Counted from the stretch's first letter, positions 1 to 7,244 are shown. The stretch is 64,000 bases of DNA from Candidatus Tumulicola sp. (GCA_036490475.1 DASXDT010000006.1:558001-622000); one strand, 5' to 3'. The notes: generated by a model not told the origin, from the letters alone. Numbers and translations are program-made.

Positions 1-454
1 GCCCGTATGGGTCGCTGATCATCGCCGCCTCGGCTCCACACATGTTCGGACCCTGCCCGATGATAATCGCCCCGGCTGCGCCATCGGGGTCGATCAGGTT
101 GCCCGCGCCGTCAACGGCAACGTTGTTGACGGAGCCGATCGAGAAGGGGACGGTGCAGATGGCGGGATCGTTGGATCGCTGTCCCTTCTTGTAGCCGAGG
201 ATGTTCGAGCCGGCGACTTGGCTAACGTAGATGCCGCGCTTGGCCGTGGCTGGCGCGGGCTTGCCGAAAAAGGGCATCGGTCCTCTGGTCCGCATTCCGT
301 GTGGAATCAGGCTGACGCGTGCTGACGACTGCGGGTTTTGAATGCCCGTTGCCGGGCCTACGGGAGCTACCTGCGACACGCCGCTACAAGCGGCAAGGAT
401 CGCGCCAACAGCCGTAATGCCGAGTACGCGTTTGGCCGAAGCGGAAAGACGCAT
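1..454 (-). CDS. NHL/beta-propeller-type lipoprotein, C-terminus beyond window edge
   Basis: An open frame reads leftward from an ATG at 454 and leaves the window without a stop, so only about 151 N-terminal residues are visible. The start is supported by a purine-rich Shine-Dalgarno (AAAGGGGG) about 7 nt upstream. The N-terminus is a lipoprotein signal peptide (positively charged MRLSASAKR, hydrophobic core, lipobox LAAC), so the product is probably lipid-anchored outside the cytoplasmic membrane. The stretch NNVAVDGAGNL resembles an NHL-repeat blade, as in three other lipoproteins of this window. Ligand and enzymatic activity, if any, are unknown. The next gene on the same strand is also a propeller-type lipoprotein, so the pair may be tandem paralogues. 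Confidence 0.7.
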   Translation of the reverse strand, partial: MRLSASAKRVLGITAVGAILAACSGVSQVAPVGPATGIQNPQSSARVSLIPHGMRTRGPMPFFGKPAPATAKRGIYVSQVAGSNILGYKKGQRSNDPAICTVPFSIGSVNNVAVDGAGNLIDPDGAAGAIIIGQGPNMCGAEAAMISDPYG

Positions 455-577
455 GCGTGTGCCCCCTTTGGGTAGTAGTGAGGACTATTCCGTGATTGGC
501 CCTCGCGGTATGTCGTCGAGCCAAATTTTTTTTTGCGCTTCGGCTCGGACCGCGGTCTGCAACTCTTGCGCGTAGCG

Positions 578-1525
578 CTATGGCCCGGTAACAACTCCCC
601 AGCATTGCTTGGAGCAAGCGCTCGCGACAGTGCCGTCGTCTTTGAGCGTCAGCTTTTCCGAACTGTAATGAAACGCATACAGCGCCGTCGGTCCGCCGCT
701 CGTAATCGGGTGAGCCGCTGCAACGAATAGGTGGTTTTGCGGGCGGTCCAACGCGATGTTACGCATAATGTACGAGACCTTATACGTCGCCGCCGCGTTA
801 CTGCTGCCTGCAGCGAAAATCTCGATCTGCGCGCGAGAAACGCCAGGCAAGTTGTCCGCAACCACGATGTTGCCGGCTTCGTCGACCGCGATACCCTCGA
901 TCACCGAAGCGTTTTGGCTGCCGAACTTGAGATTCAAGTTCTGCGGCGTCGACGAGCCACGCGGTATTTCAAATACCGCCGAACCGCTGGTGCCGACGGC
1001 AGCCACGTAGATGTTTCCTCCTCCGCCGATCGCTATTGCGTACGGAGAACTCGGCAACGAAATAGTTTCCTTCGCTTTGTTTTTTCCGCGCGGGAAAACA
1101 ACAATCGCTTTCTTCGTGATATCGGCGACGTAGATTTGACCGTCGTCGGATAAAACGTCGATCGGATACTTAAGGCCGTCCGAATACGTAAAGCTCGGCG
1201 AGGTCGCGCCGCTTTCGTATTCCACGACGTCATCTTCGTTCGCAACCAGAAGTTTGTGTCCGTCTAGGGATACACCGGCCGGCGCAACCAGACCAGACGT
1301 GATCGTGCCGGCCGGAGCGTACGGAGCCGCGGCCTCAAAAACATTGACGACGTTCGCCTTCTTATCCGAGACGTACAAGAGCTGGGGTGGCAGGTCAGTT
1401 CGCGCGTTTGCGGGAGCTGTCGCCCACAGTTCGTGCGCGAGTGGCGACCCTGCGCCTGAACATGCACTCAGTATCATCGCTGCGGTCGAAAACAGCGCTA
1501 CAGAAAATCCGCGTCGCTCGCTCAT
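578..1525 (-). CDS. NHL-repeat-type secreted lipoprotein
   Basis: A 315-residue protein with a lipoprotein signal peptide (MSERRGFSVALF, lipobox LSAC), so the mature chain should begin at Cys22. Repeated blades of the type YVSDKKANVVNVF, IYVADITKKAIVVF, IYVAAVGTSGSAVFEI and VDEAGNIVVADN point to an NHL or SMP-30-like beta-propeller. The ATG at 1525 follows an AAAGGA Shine-Dalgarno at a normal distance. Such propellers bind ligands or proteins, or act as lactonases; nothing here fixes which. It lies upstream of the partial lipoprotein at 1-454 on the same strand with a gap of about 120 nt. Related but divergent copies occur at 7595-8524 and 21416-22378. Confidence 0.8.
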   Translation of the reverse strand: MSERRGFSVALFSTAAMILSACSGAGSPLAHELWATAPANARTDLPPQLLYVSDKKANVVNVFEAAAPYAPAGTITSGLVAPAGVSLDGHKLLVANEDDVVEYESGATSPSFTYSDGLKYPIDVLSDDGQIYVADITKKAIVVFPRGKNKAKETISLPSSPYAIAIGGGGNIYVAAVGTSGSAVFEIPRGSSTPQNLNLKFGSQNASVIEGIAVDEAGNIVVADNLPGVSRAQIEIFAAGSSNAAATYKVSYIMRNIALDRPQNHLFVAAAHPITSGGPTALYAFHYSSEKLTLKDDGTVASACSKQCWGVVTGP

Positions 1526-1620
1526 GGCGATTCCTTTCGCCGGAGAAGCATGCTAAACTTTCTACAGGCTGTTCGAACGCGACGCATCGGGACCGATCTG
1601 AACGCCGCTTAGAGTAACAC

Positions 1621-1789
1621 CTTGGCCGCGACGAAGAAGATTTGAGGTTCAATCGTTCCGATGAACTCCTTGGGAGCCACTCGCATTTCGTTGCGATTCA
1701 CCGACCCGTGGAAACCGCGTCACGAGGACTAGGCCATGTGGCGTGTACTATCACGTCGCATCTACGCCCACGTCGTCGAATCGCTTCAG
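1621..1789 (+). pseudogene. fragment of a second tyrosine recombinase (integrase) gene
   Basis: This stretch aligns at nucleotide level with the C-terminal part of the integrase pseudogene at 3813-4630. Positions 1621-1702 match about 4249-4331 (frame LGRDEE...LRF), and 1710-1789 match about 4427-4506 (LGH...ITS...Y...AVESLQ region). Roughly 100 bp that would encode the HxxR box are deleted between the two blocks, and a 2-nt gap near 1760 breaks the frame before the tyrosine. The last 40 bases differ from the other copy by one substitution and that gap. It is therefore a dead remnant of a related element. It abuts a copy of the tRNA-Glu 3' end at 1796, just as the larger integrase abuts the copy at 4662. 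Confidence 0.75.
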
Positions 1790-1795
1790 GTTTTG

Positions 1796-1809
1796 TGGTA
1801 GCGCCAACG
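1796..1809. repeat. att-like remnant, 14-bp copy of the tRNA-Glu 3' end
   Basis: TGGTAGCGCCAACG is identical to the complement of the last 14 nt (including CCA) of the tRNA-Glu gene at 5567-5641, and to the copy at 4662. It directly follows the integrase remnant and directly precedes the truncated DUF985 gene. That is the expected position for an attachment-site scar. The match ends after 14 bases, whereas the copies at 4662 and 5567 share 23. Confidence 0.6.
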
Positions 1810-1811
1810 CT

Positions 1812-2088
1812 CCCAACGACGAGCCGGCGGTGATGGCCATCACTTTCGATGATCTCTATCGAGATTGGCGAGCCGCGATAATAATACCAGATCTCATCGG
1901 ATTCAAACGATGGAATGCTGAGAACGTGTCATCGGAAGCAGATAGTAAATCGACGTAACGGCATTTCGCCTGGCTTCGGATGTCGCCACTGCAATATCGC
2001 TCCGATACACTTCGCAGTAAAATCCGCCTTCCGGATGAGGTTTGAGTTCAAGCGCCCTAACGAGCCGCTCTGCTTCTTCGTGCATCAT
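1812..2088 (-). pseudogene. cupin-like DUF985 family protein, truncated and frameshifted
   Basis: The first 50 or so codons from the ATG at 2088 give a clear DUF985 (cupin_5) N-terminus: a PHPEGGFY motif and then TSIYYLL. The frame stops at 1903. In other frames of the same strand the family sequence continues (SAFHRL, then SDEIWYYYRGSP and DGHHRRLVVGS), so at least two small indels near 1905-1930 disrupt it. Homology ends at about 1812, exactly where the att-like tRNA fragment begins. The rest of the domain (family length about 140-170 residues) is missing. The 5' end and its purine-rich leader look intact, so a short peptide could still be made, but the gene is best read as dead cargo cut by recombination. 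Confidence 0.7.
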
Positions 2089-2234
2089 TCCCCAGTTTTA
2101 AATCATCGCTTCTAGCGCGCCCACCGGCCTCCCGATCCATTCGGCGCCCAACCTAACAAAGAATGGCGTCGTACGATCAGAGTTTTTACAACGCCCGCCG
2201 ACGTGGCCATGGACGTCGGCGGCGGCGTGTAAGC

Positions 2235-3596
2235 TTACTTCTCTAGCTCCCACGCATCTTTGAGCGCTTCTACGGTCGGGCGAGCAGTTAACGTGTCGAG
2301 AAACTTCTTGCTGCCTGGCGAGATCGCGTTGAGGCCGAACCAGGCGTGGTCGTAGGCGCATCCGGGGAAATGGCCCGTGAACACCCGGTCGCCCACATGC
2401 TCGCTCGCATAAGCTGGATTGTTACTATCCGCTTTCCACCACTCGTCGGTCCACTCAAAGTAAAATCCGCCCGACACTACACCGTCCTCGTTGTATCCAT
2501 CGGAGATGAGCTTGGAGTTATTCGAAACGAGGTCGACCATGCCGTCGATCCCTGGATTGCCTGAGGCCGGCAATTCTGCGGCGTTGCGGTTTACCGGACC
2601 ACTTGGCTGCGTCGGATTACAGCTGCCCGGGCCGTTAAGATTCTTCGGATACTTGTAGGTGTTTGACCAATCGGGGTGATAGGAGGCCGGCGCACCGTAT
2701 TCCGTTAGCAGAACGGGCTTCGTCGTTTCCTTACGAATCTGTGTGAACAAACCCGATGGGCCCTGGCCAAATGAGCGGCCACGATACGGGTTGTCGCCCC
2801 ATACATCGACTTGCGCGTGGTAAAGCTCACCGTAGTGAATAACGAGCAGTATTTTGCCGGTGGGATCGACCGAGTCGTGGTTAGACGTTGCGATGATTTT
2901 GTTTGCATTTCCACCGGCCGCGAAGCCGGCCTTTGCGGCCTTCGCGACCTCGTTGAAATTATTCCACCAGTGAGCGTTGGTCCATGACGGCGCATGGAAG
3001 ATCTCGTTGCTAATGGTCACGCCCATCACGGCGGGATACAATGCGTACTTCTTGTCCATATCATAATACTGCGTGGCCAGGTCTTTTGCAGAGGCGTCGT
3101 TGTCCAATGCGCTACCGTCGAAGTAGATGGTGAGGAGCGCATAAATCGGATCGCTTCCATCGCCCCACGCTGCATCGAGGAAGTTGGAAATTGGTCCGGT
3201 ATCTTTGTCGTACGGCGGCGGCACGACGTTGTAGACCCGGATGGCGTTGGCTTTCATTGCGTGCAACAACGACAGGTCGCGCTCCCAGATTTCCGAGTTG
3301 GCGTTACGAAGCGGATCGTTCATGAGCGGCGCGCCCCAAGGGTACGCACCGATGGGCGTCGGTCCATAGTCAACGCCCTTGACGAAGAACTTTTTGGCCG
3401 ATGCCCCGTTCTTGCTAAGGTAGATAAAGCGTCCTTTTACCGTAAAAGCGGTGAGCGTCGCGTTGGGACGCGCAGCCGCATTCTGCTGCGTCGTTGGTGG
3501 CGCACCGGGCTGGCCCTGCGATCCGGCGCACCCCGTGAAAAAAAGAGAAACCGTGCAAACAGCTGTTGCGAAACGGCAAAAATTCGAAGCTTTCAT
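2235..3596 (-). CDS. lipoprotein clan-A-like glycoside hydrolase/glucanosyltransferase
   Basis: The ATG at 3596 is preferred over the longer frame (to 3665) because it follows an AAGGA Shine-Dalgarno and begins a lipoprotein signal (MKASNFCRF, hydrophobic core, lipobox FTGC). The roughly 450-residue chain has the look of a TIM-barrel glycosidase: FVKGVDYGPTPIG, then NAIRVYNV on an early strand, a NEIF segment carrying the probable acid/base Glu, and LLTEYGAP carrying the probable nucleophile Glu. Resemblance is strongest to GH72-type beta-glucanosyltransferases and related GH2/GH5-fold enzymes. The substrate is therefore probably an extracellular beta-glucan, which is inferred. It lies between two att-like repeats and may be island cargo. 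Confidence 0.65.
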   Translation of the reverse strand: MKASNFCRFATAVCTVSLFFTGCAGSQGQPGAPPTTQQNAAARPNATLTAFTVKGRFIYLSKNGASAKKFFVKGVDYGPTPIGAYPWGAPLMNDPLRNANSEIWERDLSLLHAMKANAIRVYNVVPPPYDKDTGPISNFLDAAWGDGSDPIYALLTIYFDGSALDNDASAKDLATQYYDMDKKYALYPAVMGVTISNEIFHAPSWTNAHWWNNFNEVAKAAKAGFAAGGNANKIIATSNHDSVDPTGKILLVIHYGELYHAQVDVWGDNPYRGRSFGQGPSGLFTQIRKETTKPVLLTEYGAPASYHPDWSNTYKYPKNLNGPGSCNPTQPSGPVNRNAAELPASGNPGIDGMVDLVSNNSKLISDGYNEDGVVSGGFYFEWTDEWWKADSNNPAYASEHVGDRVFTGHFPGCAYDHAWFGLNAISPGSKKFLDTLTARPTVEALKDAWELEK

Positions 3597-3812
3597 AGTG
3601 CTTTTCCTTGCAGCGAGAGGGCGCCTTACATATGGGGAGACGGCGAACCGATTTGGACTAATCATACGCTTAGCCGGCCGTCCTGTAAACAGGCTGGGCC
3701 CGGCGGTCGATCGTTCAGTCGGATCACGTGCTGATCGAAGGTTGAAACGACTGCCGGCAGCCTGGGCGACCGGTCCTCGTTCTGACCAAAACGCAAAGAA
3801 CGTATATCAGGG

Positions 3813-4630
3813 CACACAGTCGCGCACATTTACAACACTCTGAAGACGATCATGCGCTGGGGTATTCGGATGGGAGCGCTGGCTCGAAATCCGGTTGATG
3901 CCGTTCCGCCGCCCCGGTTTGCGCAACGTGAGATGGAGGTGTTGGATCCGACTGCTCTATCGGACTTATTACGCGCCGCTGAGGGTTTGGAGCTACATAC
4001 GCCGATAGTCGTCGCGGTTGGTACCGGTTTAAGAAGACGTGAACTGTTGGGCCTGTGATGGAGTGATCTCGACCTTCACGAAGGCCGTTTAGCGGTAAGA
4101 CGATCGATCGAAAGCGTTAGTGGAGCGAGACGTATCAAACCTCCAAAAACCAGACGCAGCGCTCGGACAATCTCGCTACCGTCTTTCGTTATCGAAGTCT
4201 TACGCCGAGAACACATTGCCCAGGCCGAGACCAGGTTGGTTGCTGGGTCTCGGGCGCGACGAAGAAGGCTGGGTGTTCACTCGTGGCGACGGGTCGCCTT
4301 GGGAGCCGGGCGCTTTTTCGTTGCGATTCGCTCGCCTTGTGAAGGGCTCAAAGCTTCCACATATATCATTCCACGGCTTACGGCATTCTTTCAGCACCAT
4401 GGCTCTTGCTTCGGGCGTTGATCTTCAGACCGTTTCGCGCGCGCTGGGCCATGAGTCGTCTGCGATCACGTCGCGTATCTACGCCCACGCCGTCGAATCG
4501 CTTCAGCAAGAGGCCGCGTCAAAAATCAACGATCATTTTTCTGACGCCGTAAACGGCTCGGTCGATCGGGCATTTAACGCGGTTCGAGGATCGTCTGTGC
4601 CACAACGGTGCCACTCACCGGGTGAGGATG
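3813..4630 (+). pseudogene. tyrosine recombinase/phage-type integrase, disrupted
   Basis: Homology starts near 3813 (HTVAHIYNTLK, then RWGIRMG..ARNPVDAV, the end of a core-binding domain). The arm-binding N-terminus is missing. The first frame holds the catalytic Arg box (GTGLRRRELLGL), is broken by an in-frame TGA at 4056-4058 where an Arg codon would fit, and then continues in the same frame (WSDLDLHEGRL...) to about 4240. There a one-base shift moves the rest (LGRDEEGWVFTRG onward) into another frame. HGLRH, LGHESS and IYAH supply the remaining catalytic His, Arg, His and Tyr, all intact. The third segment has lost its stop and stays open to 4818 through the terminator. The gene reads toward the tRNA-Glu-derived repeat at 4662, the usual layout for a tRNA-targeting integrase. 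Confidence 0.8.
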
Positions 4631-4659
4631 AAAAAAAAGCCCACGACCATGGGCTTTTT
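4631..4659. terminator. bidirectional rho-independent terminator after the integrase
   Basis: An A-run, then GCCCA, a 6-nt loop and TGGGC followed by TTTTT. The A-run and T-run extend the stem and make the hairpin functional in both directions. It lies just downstream of the conserved end of the integrase and just before the att-like repeat. Confidence 0.75.
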
Positions 4660-4661
4660 CA

Positions 4662-4684
4662 TGGTAGCGCCAACGGGAATCGAA
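4662..4684. repeat. att site, 23-bp copy of the tRNA-Glu 3' end
   Basis: These 23 bases are identical to 5567-5589, the 3' end (CCA through T-loop) of the tRNA-Glu gene on the minus strand. Beyond that point the match falls off, and no D-arm or anticodon arm can be folded from the flanking bases, so this is not a second functional tRNA. It forms a direct repeat bracketing the higBA segment (about 0.9 kb) and is the likely attachment site of the adjacent integrase. Confidence 0.75.
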
Positions 4685-4850
4685 TCCCTCTCCTGCGGTT
4701 CCGGCCGATCCCGAGCAGTGACAAAAACGCTTATTTGATAAGGATTCCGGCGCTTCGCCGTTCCAACCGGTTCCGACCCTTACCGGGGCGATTCGGCCGC
4801 TCCGCGACAGATTTGTGACAAGATTGGAACGTTAAACCCGTTGGTGCAAC

Positions 4851-4867
4851 GCATCCCACTGGGATGC
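4851..4867. other. inverted repeat upstream of higBA
   Basis: GCATCCC-ACT-GGGATGC is a perfect 7-bp inverted repeat with a 3-nt loop. There is no T-run, so it is not an obvious terminator. It lies 30 bp upstream of the higBA -35 box in an otherwise featureless stretch (about 4690-4897). It could be a protein-binding site or only a hairpin. Confidence 0.4.
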
Positions 4868-4897
4868 AGATAGACAAACGTCGGTCTGCTTTATCGC

Positions 4898-4930
4898 TTG
4901 ACGATTTTATCGCCACGTGATAATATCACG
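4898..4930 (+). promoter_or_regulatory. higBA promoter with overlapping palindromic operator
   Basis: TTGACG at 4898-4903, a 17-bp spacer and TAATAT at 4921-4926 make a near-consensus sigma-70 promoter. The -10 box lies inside a perfect palindrome, CGTGATA-A-TATCACG (4916-4930), which is well placed as an operator for autoregulation by HigA or the HigBA complex. The predicted transcription start falls at about 4932-4934, on the higB ATG itself, so the transcript may be leaderless. Confidence 0.75.
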
Positions 4931-4931
4931 C

Positions 4932-5222
4932 ATGGACTTCGCGGATCGTGGAACACGCGACCTCTACAACGGCGTAGCTTCGAAGGCGGCGCGCAGAATC
5001 GTCCCAGCCGCTTTGCGCCAGAAGTCCATTGACAAGTTGACGCTGCTGGACGCAGCAGTGAGCCTGCTGCAGCTCCGCATCCCGCCGGGAAATCGGCTGG
5101 AGGCACTCCACGGGAATCGAGCGGGCCAGCACTCGATCCGCATCAACGATCAATACCGCATCTGTTTTCGCTGGACGGAGGCAGGCCCGGTCGATGTCGA
5201 GATTGCCGACTACCACAGTTAG
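4932..5222 (+). CDS. higB: HigB-type toxin (RelE superfamily)
   Basis: A 96-residue protein with the signature of plasmid-maintenance/HigB toxins: KAARRIVPAALR, a central PPGNRLEALHGNRAG, and the C-terminal SIRINDQYRICFRW followed by VEIADYH. The family cleaves mRNA on the ribosome. The ATG at 4932 fits the family N-terminus better than the in-frame GTG at 4917, which lies within the operator. No Shine-Dalgarno precedes it, in keeping with a leaderless message. The antitoxin gene follows 8 nt downstream in the toxin-first order usual for higBA. The pair is the only intact content between two direct repeats of the tRNA-Glu 3' end, so it may serve to stabilise the locus. Confidence 0.92.
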   Translation: MDFADRGTRDLYNGVASKAARRIVPAALRQKSIDKLTLLDAAVSLLQLRIPPGNRLEALHGNRAGQHSIRINDQYRICFRWTEAGPVDVEIADYHS

Positions 5223-5230
5223 GAGATAAA

Positions 5231-5551
5231 ATGTACCGCCCATTGACAATCCCAAGCCGGCGCCGGCCAACACCCCCGGGCGAGATTCTTCTGCGCGAGT
5301 TTCTTGAACCGCTCGGTCTGACACAGACGGCTTTTGCCAAACACATCGGCGTCACGAACGCGCGTTTGTCCGAGATCATTCATGGGAAGCGGCCCGTGAC
5401 GATGGACTCTGCGCTTCGCTTTGAGCGAGCCCTGGGATTCAGCGCCGAGTCATGGATGCGGATGCAGATGACGGTCGATATGTTCGATGCCCTGAACGGT
5501 CGTGTAGGCAAAGCCGTTGGCCGTATCAAGCTGATCGGGCGCGCGTCGTAA
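5231..5551 (+). CDS. higA: HigA-type antitoxin (XRE-family HTH)
   Basis: A 106-residue protein beginning at an ATG preceded by a strong AGGAGA Shine-Dalgarno. Residues about 16-75 form a HigA/VapI-type helix-turn-helix: PPGEILLREFLEPLGLTQ, then AFAKHIGV and LSEIIHGKRPVT, followed by ALRFERALGFSAESWMRMQ. It should neutralise the upstream HigB toxin and repress the shared promoter through the palindrome at 4916-4930. That is established for the family and inferred here. The gene ends 15 nt before the tRNA-Glu 3' end on the opposite strand. Confidence 0.92.
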   Translation: MYRPLTIPSRRRPTPPGEILLREFLEPLGLTQTAFAKHIGVTNARLSEIIHGKRPVTMDSALRFERALGFSAESWMRMQMTVDMFDALNGRVGKAVGRIKLIGRAS

Positions 5552-5566
5552 TGTTCTCCTCGCGGA

Positions 5567-5641
5567 TGGTAGCGCCAACGGGAATCGAACCCGTCTTTCC
5601 GCCTTGAAAGGGCGATGTCCTAACCGATAGACGATGGCGCC
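5567..5641 (-). tRNA. tRNA-Glu (anticodon UUC)
   Basis: The minus strand folds into a full cloverleaf: acceptor GGCGCCA pairs with TGGCGCT (one G-U), anticodon loop CTTTCAA gives UUC, the T-arm is ACGGG-TTCGATT-CCCGT, and the CCA is encoded. Its 3' end is duplicated at 4662 (23 bp) and 1796 (14 bp). It is therefore the integration target of the island to its left. Confidence 0.95.
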
Positions 5642-5687
5642 GCGTAGGCAGGGGTTCGCAGTCCACCCCGCTTTTCCGCCGCCCGGC

Positions 5688-6206
5688 CTATGAGGCGGTG
5701 TGAAGAAAGTCAAAGGCCGGTTCCTGGCGCTCGAGATCGAGCAGGACCGCCTTGCTATGCAAGCCGCCGCCGAATCCAGTCAGCTTTCCGGAGGCGCCGA
5801 TCACGCGATGGCACGGCACGACGATCGCGATGGGGTTGCTTCCATTCGCGAGGCCCACGGCGCGGCTCAGCTTCGGGTCGCCCAAACGGTGCGCAATATC
5901 TCCATAGCTGCACGTTTCACCGAACGGAATCTGCAACAACTGCTTCCACACGCGCTTTTGAAAGTCGGTCCCTTCGAGCTGCAACGGCAGATCGAACGCG
6001 CGACGTTCGGCCGCAAAATATTCTCGCAGTTGGCCGATAGCAAACGTCAACAACGGATGCGCGGCGTCTTCGTGGGCGCAGCTGTCGCGCTTAGGGCGCC
6101 GGCTCGACGCGAACGAGAGCCCAACTAGCGCGTCACCGGCCGCCGTTAGCGTTAACGTGCCAACTGGTGACGCCATCGTCGCGAAGACCCGTTCGAAACC
6201 GGACAT
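5688..6206 (-). CDS. ogt: methylated-DNA--[protein]-cysteine S-methyltransferase
   Basis: A 172-residue suicide alkyltransferase that reverses O6-alkylguanine and O4-alkylthymine. The C-terminal domain carries DFQKRVWKQLLQIPFGET, YGDIAHRLG, a recognition helix with SRAVGLANG, and the active-site PCHRVIG (acceptor Cys132), followed by GFGGGLHSK. The ATG at 6206 is chosen over an in-frame GTG four codons earlier; neither has a clear Shine-Dalgarno. It is a stand-alone repair protein, distinct from the Ada fusion 3 kb to the right, so the cell has both constitutive-type and inducible-type alkyltransferases. Confidence 0.95.
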   Translation of the reverse strand: MSGFERVFATMASPVGTLTLTAAGDALVGLSFASSRRPKRDSCAHEDAAHPLLTFAIGQLREYFAAERRAFDLPLQLEGTDFQKRVWKQLLQIPFGETCSYGDIAHRLGDPKLSRAVGLANGSNPIAIVVPCHRVIGASGKLTGFGGGLHSKAVLLDLERQEPAFDFLHTAS

Positions 6207-6247
6207 AGCGTGTACCACGACACAGACTTGTTTCGAGGGGTTGCCGC

Positions 6248-6925
6248 TCAGACGCCGCCGCCAACGTCCACGGCGACAAGCCTGCCGTCCCTGAACAAGA
6301 AGCCCAAGTAGGCGATGACTGCAACGTTAGCCGACGTCTTAAAATCCTGATTGTACGTGAGTAGCTGGTAGCCACCGTTCGAGCGGAAGGTGCCCGGACC
6401 GTCGATCGCTTTGACCTGTGCAACCGTCATTCCGACGCGCACGCCATTTCGCGTTTGGTTGGGCGCCGGATGGATCGAGAGTCCGGTGGGTGCGTTAGAA
6501 ACCGTGGTCACGGTGAGGTCGGACGCCGTGCCGTACTGAGAGTAGATCAACGCCGTCTTCTGGGCCGAATCGTAGAAGCCCGATAAGCAACGCCCGTTGC
6601 CAACACCCTTAGGGTAGTGCTTCATGGTCTTGTACCATGTAGCTTGGTCGTGCGAAAGCGGGAACGCAGAATAGTCGAGTATGGTATCCGGCTTGCGCGG
6701 TCGCGCCGACTTCCCGTAAAAGTTGTTCGTCGAGTTCAGGGCGAGTTGCGAACCAGGCTGCGCGGCAAACCAGCGCTGAGCGGCTTCACAGTCGGTGTTG
6801 CTCGACCCGACGACACGGGATGACATAATTGCCGCGACCGCTGCTAACGATGGAGACTGCGTTAACTCGGCTGTAAGCGCGAACGCGATCAGTAACGATG
6901 CCATAGTGGCGCGGACGATTGCCAT
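6248..6925 (-). CDS. secreted protein of unknown function with BamE-like C-terminus
   Basis: The ATG at 6925 is preceded by a GGGAGG Shine-Dalgarno, whereas the longer frame to 6982 has none. The product of about 225 residues starts with a Sec-type signal peptide (MAIVRATMASLLIAFAL) with a cleavage region near SLAA. The last 65 residues, from RVGMTVAQVKAIDGPG through YLGFLFRDGRLVAVDVG, resemble the BamE/SmpA pattern in which a small domain opens with GMT..QV and ends with a strand of the form F.DGRL. The middle has four cysteines that may form disulfides. No enzymatic motif is visible, and the BamE comparison is a fold-level guess. Confidence 0.6.
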   Translation of the reverse strand: MAIVRATMASLLIAFALTAELTQSPSLAAVAAIMSSRVVGSSNTDCEAAQRWFAAQPGSQLALNSTNNFYGKSARPRKPDTILDYSAFPLSHDQATWYKTMKHYPKGVGNGRCLSGFYDSAQKTALIYSQYGTASDLTVTTVSNAPTGLSIHPAPNQTRNGVRVGMTVAQVKAIDGPGTFRSNGGYQLLTYNQDFKTSANVAVIAYLGFLFRDGRLVAVDVGGGV

Positions 6926-7103
6926 GATTCGAGCCTCCCTGAAGAACCAAAAATTCACAGTTATGCTGCATAGCTTTTGCAAAGCGTTGCCGATCTAAAA
7001 ACGGTATCAACGGCGCTCGGACACAACTCCATGAGCTCGTTGACTTCATCGAAAAGCGCGGGCTAAATCGTCGGTTTGTCCGAGTAGACGAGTGTTTTAG
7101 GTT

Positions 7104-7175
7104 TGGGCCTGGTAGGATTCGAACCTACGCGCAACCAGTTATGAGCCGGCCGCTCTACCGCTGAGCTACAGGCCC
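7104..7175 (-). tRNA. tRNA with CAU anticodon (elongator Met or lysidine-type Ile)
   Basis: The minus strand folds into a cloverleaf: acceptor GGGCCTG pairs with CAGGCCC, D-stem GCTC with GAGC, anticodon loop CTCATAA, T-arm GTAGG-TTCGAAT-CCTAC, discriminator A. The CCA is not encoded, unlike the tRNA-Glu gene. The anticodon alone cannot tell elongator tRNA-Met from tRNA-Ile2, which depends on TilS modification. The acceptor stem is not that of an initiator tRNA. Confidence 0.9.
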
Positions 7176-7244
7176 CCGCCGATGCCGCAGCAATGACCAT
7201 TTCGCGCCCGGCCGCAAGCCTCCGCCCACAGCCCCAGCGCCAGG

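Noticed and set aside
731-1153. 140-codon plus-strand frame opposite the second lipoprotein
   Set aside because: It is antisense to a gene with a signal peptide and propeller repeats. Its Arg-rich composition is typical of shadow frames in GC-rich DNA.
4056-4058. TGA as a recoded (selenocysteine or readthrough) codon in the integrase
   Set aside because: A frameshift follows in the same gene, TGA is an ordinary stop in many neighbours, and no selenocysteine insertion hairpin is evident.
4662-4740. A second tRNA-Glu gene
   Set aside because: Only the 3' terminal 23 bases match. The T-stem has a mismatch and no anticodon or D arm can be folded, so it is an attachment-site copy.
4120-4818. A 232-codon plus-strand frame covering the integrase C-terminus and reading on to 4818
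   Set aside because: It begins by chance inside the gene. The first 40 or so codons are out of frame with the integrase, and beyond about 4620 it reads through a rho-independent terminator and the att repeat with no family similarity. It is part of the disrupted integrase.
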